Shown piece by piece: positions 53,052 to 62,822 of a stretch of 63,686 bases of DNA. Location of the stretch: positions 1 through 63,686 of the forward strand of contig CAZFLD010000017.1 in NCBI GenBank assembly GCA_964519835.1, written 5' to 3'. Every line of letters starts with the position of its first letter. Position 1 is the stretch's first letter. The notes beneath the pieces were generated by a model. That model was not told the DNA's origin and searched no databases. It saw only the letters and a program-made list of their open reading frames with translations. Origin of the DNA: CAZFLD01 sp964519835 (GTDB taxonomy: Bacteria; Spirochaetota; Spirochaetia; DSM-27196; CAZFLD01). A program made the position numbers and the translations under genes.

Positions 53052-54098
53052 CTATACCGCTTCCGGGGTCAACACGCCCGTGAGGTCGAGCTCTCCCGCA
53101 AAGTGACACGCAGAGCGATGCCCCTGCTCCACCTCGTGATCTGAGAGGACCGGCGCCTTGGCCCGACAGATGTCTTGAGCGTATTTGCATCGCGGGTGGA
53201 AGTAGCAACCGCTTGGGGGGTTAGATGCGTCGGCTACCTCGCCCGGGAGCCGAACACGATTGCCGCGGCCACGAAGTCTGGGATCGGGCTTGGGGACCGA
53301 GGCAAGCAATGCCTCCGTGTATGGATGGGCAGGCTTTCTGAACACCTGTTGTTTGGTGCCTACTTCCGCGAGCTTTCCCACGTACATTACCGCAACCCGG
53401 TCGCAGATATGCTCGACCACGGAAAGGTCGTGGGCGATAAAGATGTAGGTTAGGTTAAAGTCACTTTGAAGATCCTGAAGCAGGTTGATCGTTTGCGCCT
53501 GGATGGAAACGTCGAGGGCTGAAACCGCTTCGTCGGCAATAAGCAAGCGAGGGTCCGGCGCAAGAGCCCGAGCAATGCTCACCCGCTGACGCTCGCCACC
53601 GCTAAAGGCGTGCGGATATCGGTCTATGTACTCCGACCGTAGGCCGACACGCCTCAGGAGATCCAAAACGCGTTTTCGTATCTCGTTTTTACCCATCTGG
53701 TCGCTGACTTTTAGTACCTCGCCAACGATCTCCAGGACAGGCAGTCGAGGATTCAAGGAGGCAAACGGATCCTGAAACACCATGCGGATGTCCCGTCGAT
53801 ACGGTTTGAGTTGCTTTTGACCAAGCGCCACCAGGTCCACTACCTCACCGTTGTCCTTCCGATACTCAATGCTTCCGGCTGTAGGCTCGAGGACACGCAT
53901 GATGGCTCGCCCGGTGGTGGTCTTCCCGCAGCCCGACTCCCCAACCAAGCCAAGAACCTCGCCGGGATAGACGTCGAAGCTAACGTCATCTACCGCCCGG
54001 ACGGTGCCGACAACACGCCGGAAAAGCCCTTTGGTTATCGGGAAGTGGACCTTTAGGTTACGAACTTCAAGGAGAGGAGGACGATGTTCTTGGTTCAT
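53052..54098 (-). CDS. peptide/oligosaccharide ABC transporter ATPase, OppF-like
   Basis: A 348-residue ATPase with Walker A GESGCGKTTTGR, signature FSGGERQRVSIARAL, Walker B RLLIADEAVSALD and a C-terminal oligopeptide-type domain with the cysteine pattern CYFHPRCKYAQDIC. It powers uptake with the OppD-like ATPase and two permeases. The ATG overlaps the OppD stop as ATGA and has GAGGAG upstream. In this operon the cargo is probably a charged oligosaccharide. Confidence 0.95.
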   Translation of the reverse strand: MNQEHRPPLLEVRNLKVHFPITKGLFRRVVGTVRAVDDVSFDVYPGEVLGLVGESGCGKTTTGRAIMRVLEPTAGSIEYRKDNGEVVDLVALGQKQLKPYRRDIRMVFQDPFASLNPRLPVLEIVGEVLKVSDQMGKNEIRKRVLDLLRRVGLRSEYIDRYPHAFSGGERQRVSIARALAPDPRLLIADEAVSALDVSIQAQTINLLQDLQSDFNLTYIFIAHDLSVVEHICDRVAVMYVGKLAEVGTKQQVFRKPAHPYTEALLASVPKPDPRLRGRGNRVRLPGEVADASNPPSGCYFHPRCKYAQDICRAKAPVLSDHEVEQGHRSACHFAGELDLTGVLTPEAV

Positions 54099-55201
54099 TC
54101 GCCCGCTCCTCTTTGCGCATCACGGCGAATTTGATCGAGGTCGCTGTACAAAAGACAGCTCACCGTATGATCCCCTTCAAGACTCTCCAGCGGAGGGACA
54201 ATTTCGTCGCACACACCGGGCATGAATTCGTCGCACCGGTCGTGAAACGGACAGCCCTTCGGCCGCCGAAACGGCCCCGGCACCATTCCCCGGATAGCCG
54301 TCAGTCGATCGCGTTCTTCCAGTCCCAAGCGTGGAATCGAGCGCATTAGAGCTTTGGTGTATGGATGTTTTGGATTCTCAAAAAGTGAATACACGTCCGC
54401 CCGCTCTACGACCATGCCCAGGTACATCACCACAACCTCATCGGCAATCTCAGCAACGACACCCAGGTCATGGGTAATAAACACGACCGACAGCCCCATC
54501 TGCTCCTGGAGATCCATGATAAGGTCGATGATCGTCGCTTGGGTAGTCACATCAAGTGCCGTGGTCGGTTCGTCCGCAATAAGCAGCGTTGGGTCGCAGG
54601 AAAGCGCCATTGCGATCATAGCGCGTTGCCGCATACCACCGGAGAGCTCGAAGGTGTAGCTGTCAAAGCGCGTCTCCGCCTTTGGCATGTCCACCCGTCT
54701 TAGCATTTCGATGGCCCGCTCCATAGCCCCGTTTCTATCCAAGCCGAGGTGAAGCTGAATCATTTCCGTCATTTGTTTTCCGACTTTGTGGACCGGACTC
54801 AAGGACGCCATCGGCTCTTGAAAGATCATCGCGATCTCCCTGCCCCGGATGCGCCGAATCTCGCTTCCGTGCTGCGGAAGCCGCGCGATATCGGTAATGT
54901 CGCCTTCTCGGGTCCGCCACAGGATGCTTCCTTCCACGACCTCCCCAGGTTTGTCTACCAGGCGCATCACCGAACGTGCAGTTACGGATTTCCCGGATCC
55001 GGACTCGCCGACGACGGCGACAATCTTGCCGCGAGGCACGGCGAAGTCGGCTCCGTCAACCGCCCGGACGACGCCGTCATCGGTGAAAAAGTGAGTCTTT
55101 AGACCCTCGACCTCGAGAATATTTTCATCGTCCATCAACGGGCGACTCGGGCCGCCCATCATGGTCCTATCTCTTTTGGCTGTGGACACATTGTTCCTCA
55201 C
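54095..55201 (-). CDS. peptide/oligosaccharide ABC transporter ATPase, OppD-like
   Basis: A 368-residue ATPase. Walker A is GESGSGKSVTAR, signature LSGGMRQRAMIAMAL, Walker B LLIADEPTTALDV, and the C-terminus has CPFHDRCDEFMPGVC. The start is uncertain: a GTG at 55201 directly after the permease stop, a GTG at 55189 with AGGA before it, or an ATG at 55135 near the conserved sequence ILEVEGLKTHFF. It pairs with the OppF-like ATPase. Confidence 0.93.
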   Translation of the reverse strand: MRNNVSTAKRDRTMMGGPSRPLMDDENILEVEGLKTHFFTDDGVVRAVDGADFAVPRGKIVAVVGESGSGKSVTARSVMRLVDKPGEVVEGSILWRTREGDITDIARLPQHGSEIRRIRGREIAMIFQEPMASLSPVHKVGKQMTEMIQLHLGLDRNGAMERAIEMLRRVDMPKAETRFDSYTFELSGGMRQRAMIAMALSCDPTLLIADEPTTALDVTTQATIIDLIMDLQEQMGLSVVFITHDLGVVAEIADEVVVMYLGMVVERADVYSLFENPKHPYTKALMRSIPRLGLEERDRLTAIRGMVPGPFRRPKGCPFHDRCDEFMPGVCDEIVPPLESLEGDHTVSCLLYSDLDQIRRDAQRGAGE

Positions 55202-55203
55202 GT

Positions 55204-56376
55204 TTATCGATACGGGTCGGCGGCATCGCGCAAGCCATCCCCGAGAAAGTTAAAACCCAACACGGCAATCACAACAAAGAGCCCGGGAAGCAACAACCAC
55301 GGCGCGGAGGCAACCGCACGAATGTTCTGGGCAGACTGCAGTAATACACCCCAACTCACAATCGGCGGCCGTAGACCCACGCCGAGAAAGCTCAACGATG
55401 TCTCAGCAATGATCATTCGTGGGACGGCCAGCGTGGTCACAGCGATTATATGACTCATAAATGAAGGGACCATATGCCGCATGATAATCCGGACGCTGCT
55501 ACACCCGTCCAAGCGCGCCGCCGTTACAAAGTCTTCCGTCTTTAGAGAAAAGAACTTGCCGCGGACCACACGAGCGAGGCCGGTCCATCCTAAAATTGAG
55601 AGAATAACTGTAATCAAAAAGTACACCGCAATCGGGGACATCGACAGGGGTATGGCCGCGGCCAAGCCCATCCACAAAGGTATCTTTGGCATCGACTGAA
55701 GGAATTCCGTGGACCGCTGTATAAGCATGTCGACGGCCCCGCCGAAGTACCCTGAGAGGCCGCCTAGAAGGATGCCGAGAATAAGACTCAATGCGACTCC
55801 CACAAGGCCAATAGTCATGGATACACGAGCGCCGTAAATAACGCGCGACAGAACGTCACGACCAAGCCTGTCCGCGCCCAGGAGGAACATCGGTTGCTCC
55901 GAGTCAACCGGACCGATAAGGCGCAGTCGACTTGGAATCAAGCCCAGCCACTTGTACTCATCACCCTGGACAAACAGGCCAATCGGAATGACCTGCTCCG
56001 GATCGGGCACAAACTCCCGGGCGAACGACTCCGGATCTACGGTCACCGTGTATCCAAGCACATGGGGCTGGAATCTCGTCCCGTCATCCGTTTCGTGGAA
56101 AAAGCGAATCCGCTGTGGAGGAGCAAAGGGAAGATTGGAAAAGTACCGAGTCGTTTCGTACGGGGCGAGAAACTCGGCAAAAATCACGACTATGTACAGA
56201 AAGATCGTGATGACACCACCAATCATGGCAAGACGGTGCTTGCGGAACTTTCTCCACATAAGGGCAGCCTGACCGAGTGTGGCGGTTTGGTTGCCGGAAT
56301 CCTGGACAGGTGCTTGCGATGCTTCGGGTAGTGCCTCGGCCACCTGCTGTTTGTTTGTCTCAGGTCGTTGATTCAT
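55204..56376 (-). CDS. ABC transporter permease, OppC-like
   Basis: A 390-residue permease, longer than OppC because about 90 extra residues (roughly 75-165; RYFSNLPFAPPQRIRFF, VLGYTVTVDPESF) lie between the first two membrane helices, a feature of a sugar-linked subgroup. LLGADRLGRDVLSRVIYGAR and the EAA loop FVTAARLDGCSSVRIIMRHM are clear. It forms the channel with the OppB-like protein. AGGA precedes the ATG. Confidence 0.95.
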   Translation of the reverse strand: MNQRPETNKQQVAEALPEASQAPVQDSGNQTATLGQAALMWRKFRKHRLAMIGGVITIFLYIVVIFAEFLAPYETTRYFSNLPFAPPQRIRFFHETDDGTRFQPHVLGYTVTVDPESFAREFVPDPEQVIPIGLFVQGDEYKWLGLIPSRLRLIGPVDSEQPMFLLGADRLGRDVLSRVIYGARVSMTIGLVGVALSLILGILLGGLSGYFGGAVDMLIQRSTEFLQSMPKIPLWMGLAAAIPLSMSPIAVYFLITVILSILGWTGLARVVRGKFFSLKTEDFVTAARLDGCSSVRIIMRHMVPSFMSHIIAVTTLAVPRMIIAETSLSFLGVGLRPPIVSWGVLLQSAQNIRAVASAPWLLLPGLFVVIAVLGFNFLGDGLRDAADPYR

Positions 56377-56395
56377 GGTGTGAGTTCCTGCCCAA

Positions 56396-57388
56396 CTATG
56401 ACTTTGTGTAACGGATCCGCGGATCCAACATCGCCAGAGCGATGTCCGACATCAGCGTGCTAATGACGTTGAGAACACTCAACAGCAATATAAATGTTCC
56501 GGCCAGATACATATCCTGAGCGGTCAAGGCTCGTAGCAGCAACGAGCCACTGGTTGGAAGACTCAAGACCACCGACACGATTGTAGCGCCCGAAATGAGG
56601 TTTACGAGAATATTTGCCTGGGCACTGACAAAGAAGTTCATCGCGATCCGTACCGGATAACGCCAGATAACGGTCCGCTCGCGAAGGCCCTTTGATCGAG
56701 CCGTTGCAACGTATGGTTTTCGAAGCTCATCCAGGAGATTGGCGCGCATCTGTCGGATTAACGATGCCGTACCGGCGGTGCCCAATACAATCACCGGTAT
56801 CCAAAGATGGGAAAGTAGGTCCAGGAGCTTGGGAATCGACCAGGCTGCGTCCACAAACTCCGGCGAGAACAGGCCGCCCACGGATTGCCCAAAGACCGAA
56901 AACGAGACCCACATAAAGATCAGGGCCAAAAGAAAGTTGGGTATTGCCAGGCCGAGAAAACCAATAGTGGTGGCGACATAGTCGCCCAAGGAGTATTGTT
57001 TGAGCGCCGAGAAGATGCCGATTGGTATGGCAACAATCCAGATAAAGATCGTCGTGGAAAAGGAAAGCACAAAGGTAAACGCTATTCGAGACCAGATGAG
57101 GTTTTCGACAGGCTGCTCGAACATAAAGGACTGGCCAAAATCGCCGCGGGTAACAATGCCGGTAACCCAGCGCCAATACTGGACGTGGACCGGCTGATCT
57201 AATCCGTAGCGCTCGATAATACGATTAATCTCGGCATGATCAACCTCCTCCCCCATCGCCTGACGTTGGCCGATCAGCACATCGGAATAATCGCCCGCCG
57301 GGAGCTGAATCACGATAAAGGCTACGATCGAAATCGCCACGACCGTGGGAATCATGTATAAGATGCGCCTGATGATGTAAGTCAGCAT
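56396..57388 (-). CDS. ABC transporter permease, OppB-like
   Basis: A 330-residue permease starting MLTYIIRRILYMIPTVVAI, with LDQPVHVQYWRWVTGIVTRG, DFGQSF and the EAA loop ELRKPYVATARSKGLRERTV. About six membrane segments. It follows the binding-protein gene after a 103-base space containing a hairpin. The ATG has no strong ribosome site, consistent with lower translation than the binding protein. Confidence 0.95.
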   Translation of the reverse strand: MLTYIIRRILYMIPTVVAISIVAFIVIQLPAGDYSDVLIGQRQAMGEEVDHAEINRIIERYGLDQPVHVQYWRWVTGIVTRGDFGQSFMFEQPVENLIWSRIAFTFVLSFSTTIFIWIVAIPIGIFSALKQYSLGDYVATTIGFLGLAIPNFLLALIFMWVSFSVFGQSVGGLFSPEFVDAAWSIPKLLDLLSHLWIPVIVLGTAGTASLIRQMRANLLDELRKPYVATARSKGLRERTVIWRYPVRIAMNFFVSAQANILVNLISGATIVSVVLSLPTSGSLLLRALTAQDMYLAGTFILLLSVLNVISTLMSDIALAMLDPRIRYTKS

Positions 57389-57426
57389 GTATTATTGTCC
57401 GCCCACAAAACACAGCACAAGATGAA

Positions 57427-57461
57427 GCGCCGTGCAACCCACTTCTTGGGCCACACGGCGC
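57427..57461 (-). promoter_or_regulatory. intra-operon hairpin between binding-protein and permease genes
   Basis: Perfect 8-base arms GCGCCGTG (57427-57434) and CACGGCGC (57454-57461) enclose an inner CCCA/TGGG stem. No long T run follows on the minus strand, so it is more likely to protect mRNA ends or partly attenuate transcription than to terminate. It fits the usual excess of binding protein over permease. Confidence 0.6.
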
Positions 57462-57491
57462 ACAATTACTGCCTGCTATCGAGGTATAGGT

Positions 57492-59462
57492 TTACCGAAA
57501 GTACCACTGCTCCGGGTTGATCGGTGAGGGCGACGGATAACTGTAGCCCTGGATGACTGTCTCCGGGAGGTTTTGTAGCTCGTTGGAGGCCCAGTGGAAC
57601 ACAGTTGGCGACGTGGTGGTGCCGATCACCCGGAACTCGTCCGCGGCGATCTGCAGGACCTGCGCCATAAGCTCTTGCTGCCGTTCCGGTTGGTTGGACG
57701 TCCGCAAGACCTGCCGATAAAGCTCAATTTGTCGCCTCGCGGCTTCATCCGGCTCCTCTACAGGCGCGCTTTCGTCCACGAAGGTGAAAGCAGCCCACGC
57801 GCCCCAGGCAGGCGCCCAATAGGTCTCGCTACTGTAGGGGAGGAACGAGAGGGGGTTCATAAGTGCCCAGATTCCCTCTGTCGGCGACCCGGGCGTGACG
57901 TACATCTCGTATTGGGATGACGCGGTCCGTTGGTTAGCCAACGATGTCTCGAGAGGGCGAATCTCGAGTCCGATTCCAACTTCTTCCCAGTACTGCTCGA
58001 TCAGCTCGAGCAAGTCGATTTGCTGGGTATCTTGATTTCTCAGGATCGCCTCGATAATGATGGGTTCGCCGTCGGGTCCAAGACGCATACCGTCGGCATC
58101 TCGCTCGGCATAGCCGGCCTCATCGAGGTACTGGTTTGCCAGCGCAACATCAAACTCGGTGTACTGAGAATACAACTGCTCGTTGTGGAGGGGATCGCCT
58201 TTCACCACGGAGTGTTGAGCCGGTTCTACGGTCCCACCAAAAAATAGGCTGGATATCTCCTCCCGATCAATGGCGTGAGAAAGCCCGATTCGGAAATCCT
58301 TGTTTCGGAAAATCTCCCGCTTAACGGGATCGTTTTGCACCGTCCAGTTCAGGTAGAGGCTGCCTGCTTGCCCAGCGCCGGTAGCGGGAATGGCTCGATA
58401 GTTGCCGTTTTCACGGTTGTCGAGAAGGACGGATCGGTTCTCCGTACCCATCAGGTGGCGGCTCGCGAAGTCAAAGTCGCCGTTCATAAGCCTAAGCGCG
58501 GCAACCTGGGGGTCTTCGAGGATGACATACTCCCACCCATCTACATACGGCAGCTGTCGACCGGCAGTATCAACTTTGAAGTAGTACGGGTTCCGTCTGG
58601 TTCGCACATACGTTTCTTCTCCGGCGTAGGCATTCTCCGGTAGCCAGGCGTGAAGGCGCGGCAGGTCGACATTCTTCCACTGGGGCTGCCAACCTACCTT
58701 GGAATCCCACAACTCTTTCCAGGTTTCAAAACCACCCTCTTCCATTGCTCGCCTTGTATTCTCCGGGTTGTAGTCCATGTGGAACTGCTCGAGATAGTGG
58801 CGCGGATAGTTTGTGATACGATAACCGGAGGGGTGAGCAATCCGATAGAGGAAAAACGGATGGGGATCCGCAAAGGTAAAGGTAACGGTGTACGGGTCGC
58901 TCGAGGAGATCACGACAGGCGTACTGTCTTCACCTGTGGTAAGCCATCCGGGAAAACCGTTATCGAGTTCCTCGTTGAGCATAACGTCCTCATACCAAAA
59001 CATGATATCGGCGGCGGTGTATTCGTCACCATCCGACCATTTGAGGCCCTCTCGGAGGAAAAAGGTGTACTCGGTGGCGTCTTCGTTGATTTCCCATCCC
59101 TCCGCCACGTTGGGAACCCATCCTGTCCCTTCCCGGTTCCAATGGACCAGATGCTCAAACATGGAAGTCTTTTTGAGCCATACCTCATCCGATCCGCCAC
59201 GAAGCCACGTGCTGACGGTTCCGCCGTATTGACCGAGCTCGTTTACCGGCTCGATGACAAGCGGGTTCTCGGGGAGCCGCTCTTCGAGTGGTGGTAGCTC
59301 TCCTGCCGCAACCATCTCCGCAAGCATCGGCGCCTCTCGGGCCTCCGCGTCGACCGGGTCGGGAGTGTCGTCCGGCGCCGGTTCTGCACCGCCACCGGCA
59401 AACGCCATGGCCGAAAACGCGAGTAGCAACGCGAGGGCCAAAAGATAAATTTTCCTTGTCAT
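57492..59462 (-). CDS. extracellular solute-binding protein family 5
   Basis: A 656-residue family 5 binding protein. A signal peptide (residues 1-20, ending AMAFAGGGAEP) has the spirochaete-type cleavage site without a lipobox Cys. Mature landmarks are NVAEGWEINEDATEYTFFLR, GLKWSDGDEYTAADI, FRNKDFRIGLSHAIDR and VGIGLEIRPL. Length above 600 is typical of the group that binds oligosaccharides rather than short peptides. The ATG has GGAGG six bases upstream. The 176 bases before it may hold an additional promoter, though none was certain. Confidence 0.92.
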   Translation of the reverse strand: MTRKIYLLALALLLAFSAMAFAGGGAEPAPDDTPDPVDAEAREAPMLAEMVAAGELPPLEERLPENPLVIEPVNELGQYGGTVSTWLRGGSDEVWLKKTSMFEHLVHWNREGTGWVPNVAEGWEINEDATEYTFFLREGLKWSDGDEYTAADIMFWYEDVMLNEELDNGFPGWLTTGEDSTPVVISSSDPYTVTFTFADPHPFFLYRIAHPSGYRITNYPRHYLEQFHMDYNPENTRRAMEEGGFETWKELWDSKVGWQPQWKNVDLPRLHAWLPENAYAGEETYVRTRRNPYYFKVDTAGRQLPYVDGWEYVILEDPQVAALRLMNGDFDFASRHLMGTENRSVLLDNRENGNYRAIPATGAGQAGSLYLNWTVQNDPVKREIFRNKDFRIGLSHAIDREEISSLFFGGTVEPAQHSVVKGDPLHNEQLYSQYTEFDVALANQYLDEAGYAERDADGMRLGPDGEPIIIEAILRNQDTQQIDLLELIEQYWEEVGIGLEIRPLETSLANQRTASSQYEMYVTPGSPTEGIWALMNPLSFLPYSSETYWAPAWGAWAAFTFVDESAPVEEPDEAARRQIELYRQVLRTSNQPERQQELMAQVLQIAADEFRVIGTTTSPTVFHWASNELQNLPETVIQGYSYPSPSPINPEQWYFR

Positions 59463-59638
59463 ACGTACCTCCAGTTCCCCGGTTTGGGGATGATTTGACG
59501 GTAACAGCACCTTCGCCCACGCGCTATCTCGAATCCGCGCGATTTTTGCACATTCCGTATCGGATCGCCGACAACAAGGCCGCTGGGCGCCTGTCATGCG
59601 GTTTGCTCCCGGGCCCGGCTGTTTGGTACGGCTGCGCC

Positions 59639-61075
59639 TCACCATTGGCCAACCGACTCGGATTCGACACCGCGCAGCATCTCCATCGCCCGGATATCGT
59701 CCGTTGCGGCCGCGTGCCGCCGGAGGTAGTCCCGATGCGCTTGCAGGATCGGCGCGGACCCTCGGCCAAGTGATAGGTTGGTCGTCTCGCCCGGGTCTGC
59801 ACGGGTATCAAAGAGGATCTCGCGATCCTCACCGTGATCGAGAAGCCAGTAGTTGTATTGATCACTCCGCACCATTCGGCCGTAGGTCTTTGGTGTCTCC
59901 TCCGGCATCTTTGGCGAACAAAAGTGCACCTGCCCGACAACACAGTCGCGGTGCCTCGCGTGCCCGGGCAAGGTTGCGTGGGGCAGAAGACTTCGTCCCG
60001 GGAGCGCCTCAGGAATCGGCAGGCCGGTCGCCTCGAGCAGCGTCGGCAGCAGATCCACCCCAACATGGACAAGCGCGTCCGAAGAGGTTGACAACCCAGC
60101 GGACGATTCCGCGTGTTCGGGGGCGGCCACGGCTGAAGGAAGCCAAGGAAGGCACATGTATAGGGGAACCCGCGTCGCTTCTTCATAAAAGAACGTTTTT
60201 TGCACCAGGCCATGGGCTCCGAGTAGCTCGCCGTGATCGCTTGTGTACATAACCATGGTGTCGTCGGCAAGGCCCGCGTCCGCCAGAGCAACGAGCACCG
60301 TGTCGATGAGCGCATCAACACGTTCGACCAAGCGGTAGTAGCCCCAGGCGAGCTCCCGGCACCTTCTGCGTGCCTGTTCAGAGTCGTTTTTTTGCTCCCC
60401 GTGAACCTGGTAGTAGGCCTCGCGGAGTTGACGGAGGATCTCCGGTTCGCTCAGTCCCGGCCCCATGTTCTCCGGCAGTGTCGGCAGACTATCCACCGGC
60501 GGCGCGGTGGGCAGCGGCCCTCCCGGCAAGGGGCGTCCGTCGGCGAGCTGACAGACATCGTGGGGGTCCGAGAAAGAGCAGACGGCAAAAAAGGGCTTGG
60601 CATGCCCACCCCTCAAGAAGCCGGCGGTCGCCTCCGCCACCTCCGTATCGTGGCCTTTGAGCTCCAGGACGCCGGTCGTGTTGAAGCCGTGCTGGGCCTT
60701 GGCGTCCTTTGCCATGTTGATGTGCCACTTGCCAAAATAGGCGGTCTCGAATCCCTGACTGCCGAAGTAGCTTCCGATTCCCAAAGTGTCTCCCGGCAAA
60801 AACGCTTCCGTCACCTGAGCGGCCGGTTTCCGGCTTCGTGGGTGGTAACGATTGCACTCGATCTGCGTCTGGTGGGGGTAGAGTCCGGTAAAAATCGAGT
60901 TTCGCGCCGGAACACAAACCGGGCTCGGACAGTACGCACGGTTGAAGACGAGGCTCTTGGCGGCAAGGGCGTCGAGGGCGGGCGTGTGGATGTGGGCGTG
61001 GCCCATCTTCCAACTCACCGCCCGCTCTTGGTGCTGGTCCGTCATAAGAAGAAGAATGTTTTTTGCTACAGGCAT
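59639..61075 (-). CDS. S1-family sulfatase
   Basis: A 478-residue sulfatase. LLLMTDQHQERAV carries metal residues D13/Q14, the formylglycine motif is CVPAR with Cys54 (CPSPVCVPARNSIFTGLYPH), then FGKWHINMAK, and TSDHGELLGAHGLVQK forms the second metal site. No signal peptide. It is 12 bases after the GH2 gene, so sulfate removal and glycoside cleavage are expressed together. Distinct in sequence from the other four sulfatases. Confidence 0.93.
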   Translation of the reverse strand: MPVAKNILLLMTDQHQERAVSWKMGHAHIHTPALDALAAKSLVFNRAYCPSPVCVPARNSIFTGLYPHQTQIECNRYHPRSRKPAAQVTEAFLPGDTLGIGSYFGSQGFETAYFGKWHINMAKDAKAQHGFNTTGVLELKGHDTEVAEATAGFLRGGHAKPFFAVCSFSDPHDVCQLADGRPLPGGPLPTAPPVDSLPTLPENMGPGLSEPEILRQLREAYYQVHGEQKNDSEQARRRCRELAWGYYRLVERVDALIDTVLVALADAGLADDTMVMYTSDHGELLGAHGLVQKTFFYEEATRVPLYMCLPWLPSAVAAPEHAESSAGLSTSSDALVHVGVDLLPTLLEATGLPIPEALPGRSLLPHATLPGHARHRDCVVGQVHFCSPKMPEETPKTYGRMVRSDQYNYWLLDHGEDREILFDTRADPGETTNLSLGRGSAPILQAHRDYLRRHAAATDDIRAMEMLRGVESESVGQW

Positions 61076-61087
61076 GTGAGCCTCGCC

Positions 61088-62797
61088 TCAATCCGCGCCG
61101 TGTAGACAAAAGACCTCGCGAACCGCCTCAACCGCAAGCTTCGGCCGCCGGTACTCGTCGAACAGACCCTTGTTGTTGAATGAACGAGGACGTTTGATCG
61201 CGTTTACGTCGTCGTAGGTCCTGCAGTCGCAGAACTGCCACAGCGCGACTCCCGCGTAGGCGGAGCGCGAAACGATCTCCTTACAGACTATCGCCAGATG
61301 GTCCCGCTGATACTCCTCGGACCAACGGCTCCGATGCGGGTCACGCCAGCCGTACATTGCGCCGGCGCCGATTTCCGATACCACGACGGGCTTCCGGCTT
61401 ACTCCGGTCTCCGCGAGATGCGAGGTAATCCTGTCGAGCCGTTCGGCGATCGTTTCGAGCGGCCTCGGGCCGTCGCCGTTGTACCACGCCGGGTATTGAT
61501 TAACGCTTATTATGTCCGCCTTCTCAAAGAGACGGTCGTCAAAGGGGAACATAGAAGCGTAGGTCACCGGACGCGACGGATCGAGGGCCTTTGCCAGGCC
61601 GATAAGCTCGCTGTACAAGGGGACGGCAAACTCCTCGTTACTGCCGCCCTCGTTCAAAAAGCCCCAAGCGACAACGGAAGGATGATTGTAGCTGTGCGCG
61701 ATCATCCGGCGCATTTGGAGCAGTTGGCCGTCGCGGAACGCGTCGTTCTCGAAGAAGCGCCGCTCCCGCTGGCCCCAGCCGAGAGTCTCCTCGAAGACCA
61801 AGATGCCTTTCTCGTCGCAGAGCTCTAGAAATCGCTGGTCTTGCGGATAGTGCACTCCGCGAACGAAGTTGCAGCCGAGATCTCGTATGAGCTCGAGATC
61901 CTGGACAAGCTGCTGCAACGGAAGCGCCGGGCCAAACTGCGGATGCGCATCGTGGCGGCAAACGCCAAGGAGCTTGACCGCTTGGCCGTTGACCAGGATT
62001 TGCCCGTCGTTGGCTTGAATAACCCGTAAACCAAAGCGATCCTCGATGCTGTCACCGCCGACTTGTAGGCGCACTCGGTGCAGTTGCGGGTCCTGGGGCG
62101 ACCACGGCCGAGCGGCGGGAACACAAGCCTCGGCGACGTACGCGCCGTCCATGCGTTTAAACGTCGTTTCTGAACTCGGTCCGTCGTCGAAGGAAATCAC
62201 TCCCCCCACAGTCTCGCCGGTGGCGCGGCTGAGGTAGATGGCGATACGAACCTTGCCGCTTTGCACATCAAGCGGGGTGACCTCGACTCGGCCAATGTAC
62301 TGATCCGGCACCTCGTGGACCTCGACGGAGCGATACAATCCGCCGTAGGCGTAAAAGTCGAAAAAAGGCTCGAACAGAGGCACTCGATCCGGATCAAATC
62401 GATTGTCCACAAGGACGGAGAGCGTACGCACGGCGGACTCCGCGGCCGGAACTTCCACCGCGAATGGACTGTACGGGTACGACCCCTCATAAAGCGGCTC
62501 TCCGTCCACGTAGACCCGTGTCCAGAGCCCCACCCCGCCAAAGCGGAGTAGCGCCTTTGCCCCGGGTGTAACCGCGAAGCTCCGGCGATAGATCGCCGTT
62601 CCACGAAACCCCGCGTACCGCGGCATCGTGTCGAAACAGCCGGGAACGGCTGCCCGCTCTTCTAGGCGATCGGGGCGATCGGGGGTGATTTCATCGAACG
62701 GTCGCGCCAAGTCGACGTCGGCTCCGAGAAATGCAAAGTCCCACAGGCCATCGAGGGCTACCGTCCGGCGGCCGGGAAAACGCGGAAACTGGGTCAT
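61088..62797 (-). CDS. GH2 glycosidase, beta-glucuronidase/galactosidase-like
   Basis: A 569-residue GH2 enzyme with sugar-binding, immunoglobulin-like and TIM-barrel domains in order (about 1-165, 165-260, 260-569). The acid/base Glu is E383 (GFLNEGGSNEE) and the nucleophile E475 (VVVSEIGAGA). SVNQYPAWY resembles the Asn/Tyr motif of beta-glucuronidases, which would suit a uronate glycan. No signal peptide. The ATG has CGGAGG upstream. It follows an SDR gene and precedes a sulfatase gene. Confidence 0.92.
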   Translation of the reverse strand: MTQFPRFPGRRTVALDGLWDFAFLGADVDLARPFDEITPDRPDRLEERAAVPGCFDTMPRYAGFRGTAIYRRSFAVTPGAKALLRFGGVGLWTRVYVDGEPLYEGSYPYSPFAVEVPAAESAVRTLSVLVDNRFDPDRVPLFEPFFDFYAYGGLYRSVEVHEVPDQYIGRVEVTPLDVQSGKVRIAIYLSRATGETVGGVISFDDGPSSETTFKRMDGAYVAEACVPAARPWSPQDPQLHRVRLQVGGDSIEDRFGLRVIQANDGQILVNGQAVKLLGVCRHDAHPQFGPALPLQQLVQDLELIRDLGCNFVRGVHYPQDQRFLELCDEKGILVFEETLGWGQRERRFFENDAFRDGQLLQMRRMIAHSYNHPSVVAWGFLNEGGSNEEFAVPLYSELIGLAKALDPSRPVTYASMFPFDDRLFEKADIISVNQYPAWYNGDGPRPLETIAERLDRITSHLAETGVSRKPVVVSEIGAGAMYGWRDPHRSRWSEEYQRDHLAIVCKEIVSRSAYAGVALWQFCDCRTYDDVNAIKRPRSFNNKGLFDEYRRPKLAVEAVREVFCLHGAD

Positions 62798-62822
62798 GGA
62801 AACCTCCGGGGCGATGGGCCGG

